A program made the position numbers and the translations under genes. A stretch of DNA of 64,000 nt, from contig NZ_JBGTYY010000004.1 in the NCBI RefSeq assembly GCF_041807705.1, positions 1-64,000 of the forward strand, given 5' to 3'. This document shows positions 23,136-31,018 of the stretch, one piece after another. The first letter of the stretch is position 1. Every line of letters begins with the position of its first letter. The notes under the pieces were generated by a model. The model was given only the letters and a program-made list of their open reading frames with translations, made no database searches and was not told where the DNA came from. The stretch is from Mannheimia sp041807705. Lineage in GTDB: Bacteria; Pseudomonadota; Gammaproteobacteria; Enterobacterales; Pasteurellaceae.

Positions 23136-24005
23136 ATGCTTAAAGAACGTGTACTTTCAGCAATTATTATGATTATTGCCGTATTGGCAGCTATTTTCTG
23201 GCTTTCTCCATTGCCATTAACCATCACTTTATCTGTAATTATTGTTGCGGCAACGTGGGAATGGGCTCAATTTGCGGGCTTTAAACGCCCAGTACCTCGT
23301 GCAATTGTCGCAATGGTAACTATCTGTTTATTACTATTTGCAATCATTGCGAATACCGATTACATCCGTGCAACACGTTTTCTGACTGATGAAACCACGC
23401 CTATTCTCTTTATTGGCTGTATTTGGTGGTTAATTGGCCTTGCATTAGTGGTTACTTATCCAAATTCTGCAAAACTATGGGAAAAATCAGTTGTGGCTAA
23501 ATTCTTATTTGGTTTTGCCACCTTAATTCCTTTTTTAATTGGTGTTTTAGCATTACGTTTCTATAATTACCACGTTGATCCGTATCAAGGCACTTATTTA
23601 TTCCTCTATGTTTGCTTATTAGTTTGGGGGGCAGACTCAGGTGCTTATTTCGCTGGTCGAGCTTTTGGAAAACGTAAACTTGCACCAAAAGTGTCTCCGG
23701 GTAAATCGTGGGAAGGTGTTTTCGGTGGTTTATTAACCTCTGGCGTAATTGCTTTTGCTTTCTTACAGCTTACACCAGCAAATGTATTCGGCAGAGAATT
23801 AGCCACTACGCCATTTATTTTAGTTTCTATCGCAACGGTGGCAATTTCTGTACTAGGCGATTTAGCTGAAAGTATGTTCAAACGCCAAGCTGGTATTAAG
23901 GATAGCAGTAATCTCATTCCGGGACACGGCGGTATTTTAGATCGTATTGATAGCTTAACAGCGGCAATTCCATTTTTCGCAACATTCTTCTTTTTTGTGT
24001 TATAA
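23136..24005 (+). CDS. cdsA: phosphatidate cytidylyltransferase
   Basis: Integral membrane enzyme that makes CDP-diacylglycerol, precursor of all phospholipids. The 289-residue protein has about seven to eight hydrophobic segments and ends with the family signature: GDLAESMFKRQAGIKDSS followed by LIPGHGGILDRIDSL (about 245-277). AAGGAC lies before the ATG. It is 20 bases after uppS and 3 bases before rseP, so all three are likely cotranscribed. Confidence 0.95.
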   Translation: MLKERVLSAIIMIIAVLAAIFWLSPLPLTITLSVIIVAATWEWAQFAGFKRPVPRAIVAMVTICLLLFAIIANTDYIRATRFLTDETTPILFIGCIWWLIGLALVVTYPNSAKLWEKSVVAKFLFGFATLIPFLIGVLALRFYNYHVDPYQGTYLFLYVCLLVWGADSGAYFAGRAFGKRKLAPKVSPGKSWEGVFGGLLTSGVIAFAFLQLTPANVFGRELATTPFILVSIATVAISVLGDLAESMFKRQAGIKDSSNLIPGHGGILDRIDSLTAAIPFFATFFFFVL

Positions 24006-24008
24006 GCT

Positions 24009-25322
24009 ATGACTTCGACTATTGCCTTTTTTGTTTTAATCTGCGTGCTGGTATTCGTCCACGAATACGGACATTTTTGGGCTGCACGCAAATGTGGTGT
24101 AAAAGTAACTCGTTTTTCTATCGGTTTCGGTAAAGTGCTATTTAGAAAAACAGATAAGCACGGCACAGAGTTTGCCTTCTCATTAATTCCACTCGGCGGC
24201 TATGTGCAAATGTGGAATGGCGAGCAAGGTGTTGATGCAACACCAGAGCAATCATTAGCCACAAAATCTGTTTTACAACGTGCATTTATTATTTTTGCAG
24301 GCCCTGCTGCCAATTTTATTTTTGCGATCCTTGCTTATTGGGCGGTATTTGTTTCGGGTATTCCTACCATTAAACCTGTAATTGGCGAAGTGTTACCTAA
24401 TACTATTGCAGCACAAGCTCAATTACCTACTGAGTTAGAAATTACTAAAATTGGTAATCAAAACATTCACGATTGGGAAAGTGCTTCCCTTGCATTAGTC
24501 GGATCAGTGGGCAATAAAAATGTGCAACTAGAAGGGCGATTAATTGATAGCCAAGCCATCCAACGCTATCAATTAGATCTTTCTAACTGGAATATTGATA
24601 GTGCCAAAGAAAACCCATTAACGGTGTTAGGTATTCGCCCTAAGAGCACAAAAGTAATGCCTGAAATTAAAGAAGTGGTAGAAAATTCTCCTGCTGAAAA
24701 AGTGGGATTATCTTCGGGTGATAGAATTCTCAAGGTGAATCAACAACCTTTTAATTGGACTACCCTTGTAGAAAATGTTCAAACAGGCAATTTAATTGAG
24801 ATACAAGTTGAACAAAAAGGGCAAATAAAGACACTAAGTATTCAACCCGAACAGCGAGATAACCGCTATATTATCGGTATTGTGCCAACATACGAAAGGC
24901 TTGCAGATAAATATCGAACCGAATTAAAATATGATATTCTTACTGCATTTTATAAAAGTATGGAAAAAGTATGGTCTTTAATTCAAACCATACTGCAATT
25001 TATTGGTAATCTGATTACTGGCGATTTATCAATTAAAAATTTGGGTGGTCCTATCTCAATGGCAAAAGGAGCGGGGGCAACGGCTGAAATTGGCTGGATT
25101 TATTACTTAAGTTTTATGGCACTAATCAGTGTCAATTTAGGAGTAATGAATCTATTTCCAATTTTGCCATTAGATGGCGGACAACTGATTTTATTAGCAG
25201 TCGAAGCTATTCGAGGCAAAACATTATCAGAAAAAGTACAGATGTTATTTCAACAAATCGGCATTATATTTGTGCTGGGATTAATGTTTTTTGCTTTTAT
25301 AAATGACATTATTCATTTTTAA
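24009..25322 (+). CDS. rseP: site-2 protease RseP
   Basis: Intramembrane zinc protease that cleaves RseA in the sigma-E stress cascade and clears remnant signal peptides. The 437-residue protein has the zinc motif HEYGHFWAARKCG in the first membrane segment (about 18-30), a PDZ region (about 215-300; ENSPAEKVGLSSGDRIL) and the C-terminal membrane motif NLFPILPLDGGQLI with the third metal ligand. It is followed by an uptake signal and then bamA. Confidence 0.95.
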   Translation: MTSTIAFFVLICVLVFVHEYGHFWAARKCGVKVTRFSIGFGKVLFRKTDKHGTEFAFSLIPLGGYVQMWNGEQGVDATPEQSLATKSVLQRAFIIFAGPAANFIFAILAYWAVFVSGIPTIKPVIGEVLPNTIAAQAQLPTELEITKIGNQNIHDWESASLALVGSVGNKNVQLEGRLIDSQAIQRYQLDLSNWNIDSAKENPLTVLGIRPKSTKVMPEIKEVVENSPAEKVGLSSGDRILKVNQQPFNWTTLVENVQTGNLIEIQVEQKGQIKTLSIQPEQRDNRYIIGIVPTYERLADKYRTELKYDILTAFYKSMEKVWSLIQTILQFIGNLITGDLSIKNLGGPISMAKGAGATAEIGWIYYLSFMALISVNLGVMNLFPILPLDGGQLILLAVEAIRGKTLSEKVQMLFQQIGIIFVLGLMFFAFINDIIHF

Positions 25323-25385
25323 CAAGCGGTTTATTTTTCAAACATTTTTGCAATCATCTTGCAAAAGATTTATAGGATAATTTCA

Positions 25386-27767
25386 ATGAAAAAATTATTA
25401 CTTTCTTCTCTTTTAATTGCTAATGGTGTAGTTGCTGCACCTTTCGTAGTTAAAGACATTCGTGTTGAAGGCGTACAACCAACAACAGGTGCAGCTATTA
25501 TTTCGTCTATCCCTGTTAGAGTAGGTCAAACCGCCACAGATAATGATGTATCTAATGTTGTTCTTCACTTATTTAGCCAACAACGTTTTGCCGATGTGCG
25601 TGCAAAACGAGAAGGCAATACCCTTGTTATCAAAGTGGCAGAAAAACCAATTATCAGTAAAGTAGAAATTGAGGGCAACCAAGCTATCCCCAAAGAGGCT
25701 TTAGAACAAAATTTAAAAGCAAACTTAATCAATGAAGGTGAAATTTTCAACGCAGCAAAATTAGATGCGTTTAAAGAGAGTTTGATTGAACATTACAACG
25801 CTACTGGTCGTTATTTGGCAAAAATCAATACGGTTGTAACAAATAATGCGCAAGGCAGTGTTAATGTTAAATTAGTAATTGATGAAGGCGATGTTGCAAA
25901 AGCCAAGACAATTAAATTTGAAGGAAATAATGCGTTCTCTGATAAAAAATTATTAGAAAACTTAGATATTCAACCAGACGTTTCTTGGTGGAATATTTTT
26001 GAAAGTAGTAAATTTGAGCAAGCGACCTACCAAAAAGATTTAGAAACATTAAGAGATTTCTATTTAAATCGTGGTTATGCAAAATTTGTGATTGAAGGCA
26101 CCGACGTACAATTTAATAATGATAAAACTGAAGTAAACCTTACTTATAAATTAAATGAAGGTTCACAATATAATATCAGTGAGATGCGTATTGTTGGTAA
26201 TACAGCCAATATGGACGATAAATTAAATCCGTTATTAAAAGGTTTTAAAGCTGGTCAACGGTTCCGTAAAGCTGATTTAACACAAATCGAAGAAGATATT
26301 AAACAAATTTTAGGCGATGCTGGTTATGGTTCTACAAAAGTAGATATTTACCCACAATTTAATGATGCTGATAACAGCGTTAAAATCAGCTTTGTCGTTG
26401 ATGCAGGTCGTCGAATTTATGTACGTAAAATCCGTTTTGAGGGCAATGATATAACCGCAGACTCCACTCTACGCCGTGAAATGCGTCAGCAAGAAGGTGC
26501 TTGGTTATCAACAAATAAAGCCTCACTAGGTAAAGCTCGCTTAGAAAGAACAGGGTTCTATGAAAGTGTTGATATGTCAATGCAAAATGTAGAAAACACC
26601 TCAGACCAAGTTGATATTATATATAAAATCAAAGAGCGTAATACGGGTAGTATTAACTTCGGTATCGGTTACGGTACAGAAAATGGTATTAGCTATCAAG
26701 CTGGGATTAAGCAAGATAATTTCTTGGGTATGGGTTCAACTATTAGTTTAAATGGTAACCGTAATGACTATGGCACAAGCATTAACTTAGGTTATACCGA
26801 ACCCTATTTCACAAAAGATGGCGTGAGTTTAGGTGGTAATGCGTTCTATGAAGATTACAATAACTCAAAAAATGATAACGTTACTTCATATAAACGCCAA
26901 ACTTACGGCATTAATGGCACACTAGGCTTCCCTGTAAATGAAAATAACTCATACTACTTAGGGTTAGGTTATACGCACGATAAAATCAAAAATGCAGCTC
27001 GTGAATATACGCGTGAAAAATATGTAAAATCAATGAACTTTGAGTTTAATCCTCGCTCAAGCTACTATGACAAAATCAAAGCAGATGATTTTGATTTCTC
27101 ACTAGGTTGGAACTATAACAGCTTAAACAGAGGTTATTTCCCAACTGAAGGAACCGCTGCAAGTCTTAGTGGCAAAATTACTATTCCAGGGTCGGATAAT
27201 AAATACTATCGTGTAAGTGCAGATTTTAGAAACTATTACCCATTAAATCGTGAACACAAATGGATAATTTCAACTAAAGCAAGCCTAGCCTACACTAATG
27301 GTTTTAGTGGCAAAGAGGTTCCATTCTATCAACTTTACACCGCAGGGGGTATTGGCACCTTAAGAGGCTTCTCTTATGGGGCAATTGGACCGAAAGCAAT
27401 TTACTATAATAATCAATCTAACGCATTTGATCATGTGAAAAACGAGATTATTGGTGGTAACGCTTTAGCTGCGACAAGTTTAGAATTAATTACACCAACG
27501 CCTTTTGTGAGCGATAAATATCAACATAATGTAAGAACCTCTATATTTGTTGATGCTGCTACTGCCTGGAATACAAAATGGAAACAAACAGAATACTCAA
27601 CATTACCTAATTATGGTGACTTCAAACGTTTCCGTGCTTCTGCAGGCCTAGCGTTCCAATGGCTCTCTCCGATTGGACCATTATCATTCTCTTATGCAAA
27701 ACCTATTCGCAAATATGAGCATGATGAAATTGAGCAATTCCAATTTAATATCGGTAGCTCATTCTAA
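25386..27767 (+). CDS. bamA: outer membrane protein assembly factor BamA
   Basis: Core of the BAM machine that folds beta-barrel proteins into the outer membrane. The ATG at 25386, after AGGATAATTTCA, gives 793 residues starting with a signal peptide (MKKLLLSSLLIANGVVA, cleavage before APFVVKDI). Five POTRA domains occupy about residues 20-420 (IRVEGVQP, VEIEGNQAI, IKFEGNNAF, MRIVGNTAN, IRFEGNDIT mark their starts). The barrel follows, with VRGF-type motif LRGFSYGAIGP in the conserved loop and a terminal GSSF, ending in phenylalanine as barrels do. Confidence 0.97.
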   Translation: MKKLLLSSLLIANGVVAAPFVVKDIRVEGVQPTTGAAIISSIPVRVGQTATDNDVSNVVLHLFSQQRFADVRAKREGNTLVIKVAEKPIISKVEIEGNQAIPKEALEQNLKANLINEGEIFNAAKLDAFKESLIEHYNATGRYLAKINTVVTNNAQGSVNVKLVIDEGDVAKAKTIKFEGNNAFSDKKLLENLDIQPDVSWWNIFESSKFEQATYQKDLETLRDFYLNRGYAKFVIEGTDVQFNNDKTEVNLTYKLNEGSQYNISEMRIVGNTANMDDKLNPLLKGFKAGQRFRKADLTQIEEDIKQILGDAGYGSTKVDIYPQFNDADNSVKISFVVDAGRRIYVRKIRFEGNDITADSTLRREMRQQEGAWLSTNKASLGKARLERTGFYESVDMSMQNVENTSDQVDIIYKIKERNTGSINFGIGYGTENGISYQAGIKQDNFLGMGSTISLNGNRNDYGTSINLGYTEPYFTKDGVSLGGNAFYEDYNNSKNDNVTSYKRQTYGINGTLGFPVNENNSYYLGLGYTHDKIKNAAREYTREKYVKSMNFEFNPRSSYYDKIKADDFDFSLGWNYNSLNRGYFPTEGTAASLSGKITIPGSDNKYYRVSADFRNYYPLNREHKWIISTKASLAYTNGFSGKEVPFYQLYTAGGIGTLRGFSYGAIGPKAIYYNNQSNAFDHVKNEIIGGNALAATSLELITPTPFVSDKYQHNVRTSIFVDAATAWNTKWKQTEYSTLPNYGDFKRFRASAGLAFQWLSPIGPLSFSYAKPIRKYEHDEIEQFQFNIGSSF

Positions 27768-27846
27768 TTCAGTGCAAGCGGTCAAAAATGTGATGAAATT
27801 TGCAAATTGATCGCTTATTTAAGCGTTTATTTAAAAAGGAAAACCT

Positions 27847-28641
27847 ATGAAAAAATTATTTAAAACAACAAGTTTAACAATTGCTTTAGCAAGTGCAACT
27901 GGTATGGCTACTGCCGCTGATACAATCGGTTTTGTTGATCCGACTTACGTTTTACAAAACCACCCTGTATTATTAGATGCCACGGTAAAATTCAATAAAT
28001 TTATAAAAGAAAGCCAATCAAAATTTGCAGAAGATGATAAAAAATTAGCTGAAGAAAATAAAGAATTAACTGCTGAACGTGACAAAATTAACGCTGATGC
28101 TCAAAAGTTACAAAATGAACAAAAAACAGTAGAAGCCTCTATTAAAAAGAAAGTAGCTGCATTAGAAAAAGAAGCACCACGTCTGCGTTCAAAAGATATT
28201 CAAGCTCGTCAAAACGCAATTCAAAAAGAAGCAGATGCTTTCCAGAAGAAAGTAGATGCAATTCAAAAGCGTGAAGCAGATTTTGCGAAAAAAGCAGAGG
28301 CCTTCCAAAAACGTGCTGATGAATTCCAAAAGAAAATTGAACAAGCGAATAAAGAAAATGGTGGCATTAATCCACAAGAAGCACAAAAACAGGCTATTGA
28401 TGAAGTAAATGCAACAATTAAAGAAATTGCAAAATCGAAAGGTTATACGCTAGTTCTTCAACCACAAGTTGCACTTTATGCAGAAGATGAAAGTAAAGAT
28501 ATTACTGAAGCAGTACTGGAAGCTATTGTGAAAAAACACCCTGACATCAAAATAGAGAAACCGGCGGAAGCTCAACCTGCTACTGAAAAAGCAGCAGAGG
28601 CAAAGGCTGAAGAAACTAAACCAGAAGAAGCGAAAAAATAA
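27847..28641 (+). CDS. skp: periplasmic chaperone Skp/OmpH, extended form
   Basis: Holds unfolded outer-membrane proteins in the periplasm for BamA. The 264-residue product has a signal peptide (to about residue 23, TGMATAA) and the Skp start DTIGFVDPTYVLQNHP. The coiled-coil arms are long and contain near-repeats of (A/Q)FQKK(V/A)(D/E), for example DAFQKKVDAIQKREADF. The typical YTLVLQPQVALYAE end-strand follows at about 200. After it comes an Ala/Glu/Lys/Pro-rich tail (AEAQPATEKAAEAKAEE). E. coli Skp is 161 residues, so this is about 100 longer. The stop overlaps the lpxD ATG by one base. Confidence 0.92.
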   Translation: MKKLFKTTSLTIALASATGMATAADTIGFVDPTYVLQNHPVLLDATVKFNKFIKESQSKFAEDDKKLAEENKELTAERDKINADAQKLQNEQKTVEASIKKKVAALEKEAPRLRSKDIQARQNAIQKEADAFQKKVDAIQKREADFAKKAEAFQKRADEFQKKIEQANKENGGINPQEAQKQAIDEVNATIKEIAKSKGYTLVLQPQVALYAEDESKDITEAVLEAIVKKHPDIKIEKPAEAQPATEKAAEAKAEETKPEEAKK

Positions 28642-29666
28642 TGGCAAATTTCCGTTTAATTGAGTTAGCGGAGCATATCGGCGGTACTCTTAGGGGTAAC
28701 GCCGATTTGGCTATTCAAAGCATTGCCGCTTTAGACAAAGCCAATAGCTCGCAAATTACCTTTATTTCAAATGCAAAATATCGTGAAAATTTAACTGTTT
28801 GCAATGCAGGGGCAATTATTGTTAGTCCTGCAGATGTAGAATTTTGCCTTGAAGACCAAAATTTAATTATTGTAGAGAATCCTTATGTTGCCTATGCTAG
28901 GCTTGCACAATATATGGATTCCACCCCTAAAGCAGCGTCAAATATTCACCCAAGTGCTGTTATTTCAACTGACGCAAAATTGGGTAAAAATGTCTCTGTT
29001 GGGGCAAATGCCGTTATTGAAAGCGGTGTAGAACTAGGCGATGATGCAATCATTGGAGCAGGCTGTTTTGTTGGAAAAAACAGTAAAATCGGGGCCAGAA
29101 CTCAGCTTTGGGCGAATGTTTCGGTGTATCATAATGTACAAATCGGTTCTGATTGCTTAATTCAATCTTCTGCGGTGATTGGTAGTGATGGTTTCGGCTA
29201 TGCTAATGATAAAGGGCAATGGATTAAAATTCCGCAAACAGGCGGTGTGATTATTGGTAATCGTGTAGAAATTGGCTCTTGCACTTGTATTGATCGTGGC
29301 GCATTAGATCCAACTATTATTGAAGATAATGTGATTATTGATAACCTATGCCAAATCGCCCATAATGTTCATATTGGCTTTGGTACTGCCGTTGCCGGTG
29401 GCGTAATTATGGCGGGTAGTTTAAAAGTAGGTCGTTTCTGCCAAATTGGTGGGGCAAGTGTTATTAATGGTCATATGGAAATCTGTGATGGTGCAATTAT
29501 TACCGGTATGGGAATGGTGATGCGACCTATCACAGAAAAAGGGATTTACTCATCAGGTATTCCTCTACAAACCAATAAAGAATGGCGAAAAACAGCCGCA
29601 TTGGTAATGAATATTGATGCAATGAATAAGCGTTTAAAATCACTCGAAAAACGTTTTAACGATTAA
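28641..29666 (+). CDS. lpxD: UDP-3-O-acylglucosamine N-acyltransferase
   Basis: Third step of lipid A synthesis: adds the N-linked hydroxyacyl chain. In the 341-residue protein an N-terminal uridine-binding domain (residues 1-100) precedes a left-handed beta-helix of hexapeptide repeats (about 100-300; GKNVSVGANAVIESG, DNLCQIAHNVHIG with the catalytic histidine near 240) and a helical C-terminus. It overlaps skp by one base and is followed by fabZ after 22 bases. Confidence 0.96.
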   Translation: MANFRLIELAEHIGGTLRGNADLAIQSIAALDKANSSQITFISNAKYRENLTVCNAGAIIVSPADVEFCLEDQNLIIVENPYVAYARLAQYMDSTPKAASNIHPSAVISTDAKLGKNVSVGANAVIESGVELGDDAIIGAGCFVGKNSKIGARTQLWANVSVYHNVQIGSDCLIQSSAVIGSDGFGYANDKGQWIKIPQTGGVIIGNRVEIGSCTCIDRGALDPTIIEDNVIIDNLCQIAHNVHIGFGTAVAGGVIMAGSLKVGRFCQIGGASVINGHMEICDGAIITGMGMVMRPITEKGIYSSGIPLQTNKEWRKTAALVMNIDAMNKRLKSLEKRFND

Positions 29667-29688
29667 TTTTTTATTTAGAGGTCTTAAA

Positions 29689-30156
29689 GTGACAGAAATT
29701 ACAACTGAAAATCGTGAACCTAAAATTATTGAAGTAACCGAAATTATGGATATGTTACCTCATCGCTACCCTTTCCTGTTAGTTGATCGTGTAACCGATT
29801 ATGAGGAAGGAAAATGGTTAAAAGCAATTAAAAATGTAACCTTCAATGAGCCTTGTTTTACCGGCCACTTCCCTGGCGCACCTATCTTCCCGGGAGTATT
29901 AATTCTTGAAGCAATGGCCCAAGCAACAGGTGTTCTTGCAGTTGCAACTTATGGTAAGTTAAGTGATGACGAACTCTACTACTTTGCTGCGATTGATAAT
30001 GCCCGCTTTAAACGCCCTGTAGTGCCGGGCGATCAACTTCAACTTGAAGTGGAATTTTTAAAAGAAGTTCGTGGTATCACTAAATTTACGGGTAAAGCCT
30101 ACGTTGATGGAAAATTAGTTTGCGAAGCAGACTTAATGTGTGCCCGTCGTAAATAA
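29689..30156 (+). CDS. fabZ: 3-hydroxyacyl-ACP dehydratase
   Basis: Dehydrates 3-hydroxyacyl-ACP in fatty-acid synthesis, and so competes with LpxA for the same precursor. The 155-residue hot-dog-fold protein starts with GTG at 29689 after AGAGGTCTTAAA. Motifs: LPHRYPFLLVDRV (catalytic His near residue 25), GHFPGAPIFPGVLILEAMAQ (catalytic Glu) and FKRPVVPGDQL. Its place between lpxD and lpxA is the standard arrangement. Confidence 0.96.
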   Translation: MTEITTENREPKIIEVTEIMDMLPHRYPFLLVDRVTDYEEGKWLKAIKNVTFNEPCFTGHFPGAPIFPGVLILEAMAQATGVLAVATYGKLSDDELYYFAAIDNARFKRPVVPGDQLQLEVEFLKEVRGITKFTGKAYVDGKLVCEADLMCARRK

Positions 30157-30183
30157 TTTAACTCGCTTAAAAAGGAGCTAACT

Positions 30184-30978
30184 ATGCGTCTCATTGACTC
30201 AACAGCTAAAATCAGCCCGCTTGCTATTATTGAAGATGGCGCACAGATTGGTGCACACGTTGAAATTGGTCCATATTCTGTTATCGGTAAAGACGTCAAA
30301 ATCGGAGCGAGAACAAAAATCCATTCTCACGTTGTAATTAACGGTGTAACCGAAATTGGCGAGGATAACCAAATTTTCCAATTTGCCAGTATTGGTGAAA
30401 TTAACCAAGATTTAAAATATCAAGGCGAACCAACCAAAGTAATTATTGGCAATCGCAACCGTATTCGTGAAAGTGTTACTATCCATCGTGGTACAGTGCA
30501 AGGTGGTGGCGTAACCAAAATTGGTGATGATAATTTATTTATGATCAATACCCACATCGCACACGACTGCTCTATCGGTAATCGTTGTATTATTGCCAAC
30601 AACGGTACTCTTGCCGGACACGTTACATTAGATGATTTCGTTATCGTAGGCGGTATGTCGGCTATCCACCAATTCGTTGTGGTTGGTTCACACGTTATGC
30701 TAGGCGGTGGTTCAATGGTTAGCCAAGACGTTCCACCTTATGTAATGGCACAAGGTAACCACGCTCGTCCGTTTGGTATCAACCTTGAGGGCTTAAAACG
30801 CCGTGGCTTTGATAAAGCAACATTACACGCAATCCGCAAAGTCTATAAACTAATCTACTCAAGCGGCAAAACATTAGAAGAATGTCTTGTTGAAATTGAT
30901 CAACTTGCAGCAACAGAGCCTGCTATTGCGATTTTCAAACAGTTCTTCAAACGTTCTACACGCGGTATTATTCGCTAA
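30184..30978 (+). CDS. lpxA: UDP-N-acetylglucosamine acyltransferase
   Basis: First step of lipid A synthesis. The 264-residue hexapeptide-repeat protein shows IHSHVVINGVTEIG and the catalytic histidine region NTHIAHDCSIGNRC (about 120-133), and GGMSAIHQFVVVG. The C-terminal helical part ends in FFKRSTRGIIR. AAAGGAGC precedes the ATG. In most relatives lpxB follows directly; here a terminator and the convergent mnmC gene follow instead. Confidence 0.96.
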   Translation: MRLIDSTAKISPLAIIEDGAQIGAHVEIGPYSVIGKDVKIGARTKIHSHVVINGVTEIGEDNQIFQFASIGEINQDLKYQGEPTKVIIGNRNRIRESVTIHRGTVQGGGVTKIGDDNLFMINTHIAHDCSIGNRCIIANNGTLAGHVTLDDFVIVGGMSAIHQFVVVGSHVMLGGGSMVSQDVPPYVMAQGNHARPFGINLEGLKRRGFDKATLHAIRKVYKLIYSSGKTLEECLVEIDQLAATEPAIAIFKQFFKRSTRGIIR

Positions 30979-30989
30979 TAAAAAATAAA

Positions 30990-31011
30990 CCCCGAAATTC
31001 CAATTTCGGGG
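30990..31011. terminator. bidirectional terminator between lpxA and mnmC
   Basis: CCCCGAAATT (30990-30999) pairs with AATTTCGGGG (31002-31011). A-rich sequence lies before and T-rich after, so it can end both the lpxA operon and the converging mnmC transcript. Confidence 0.8.
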
Positions 31012-31018
31012 CTTATTC

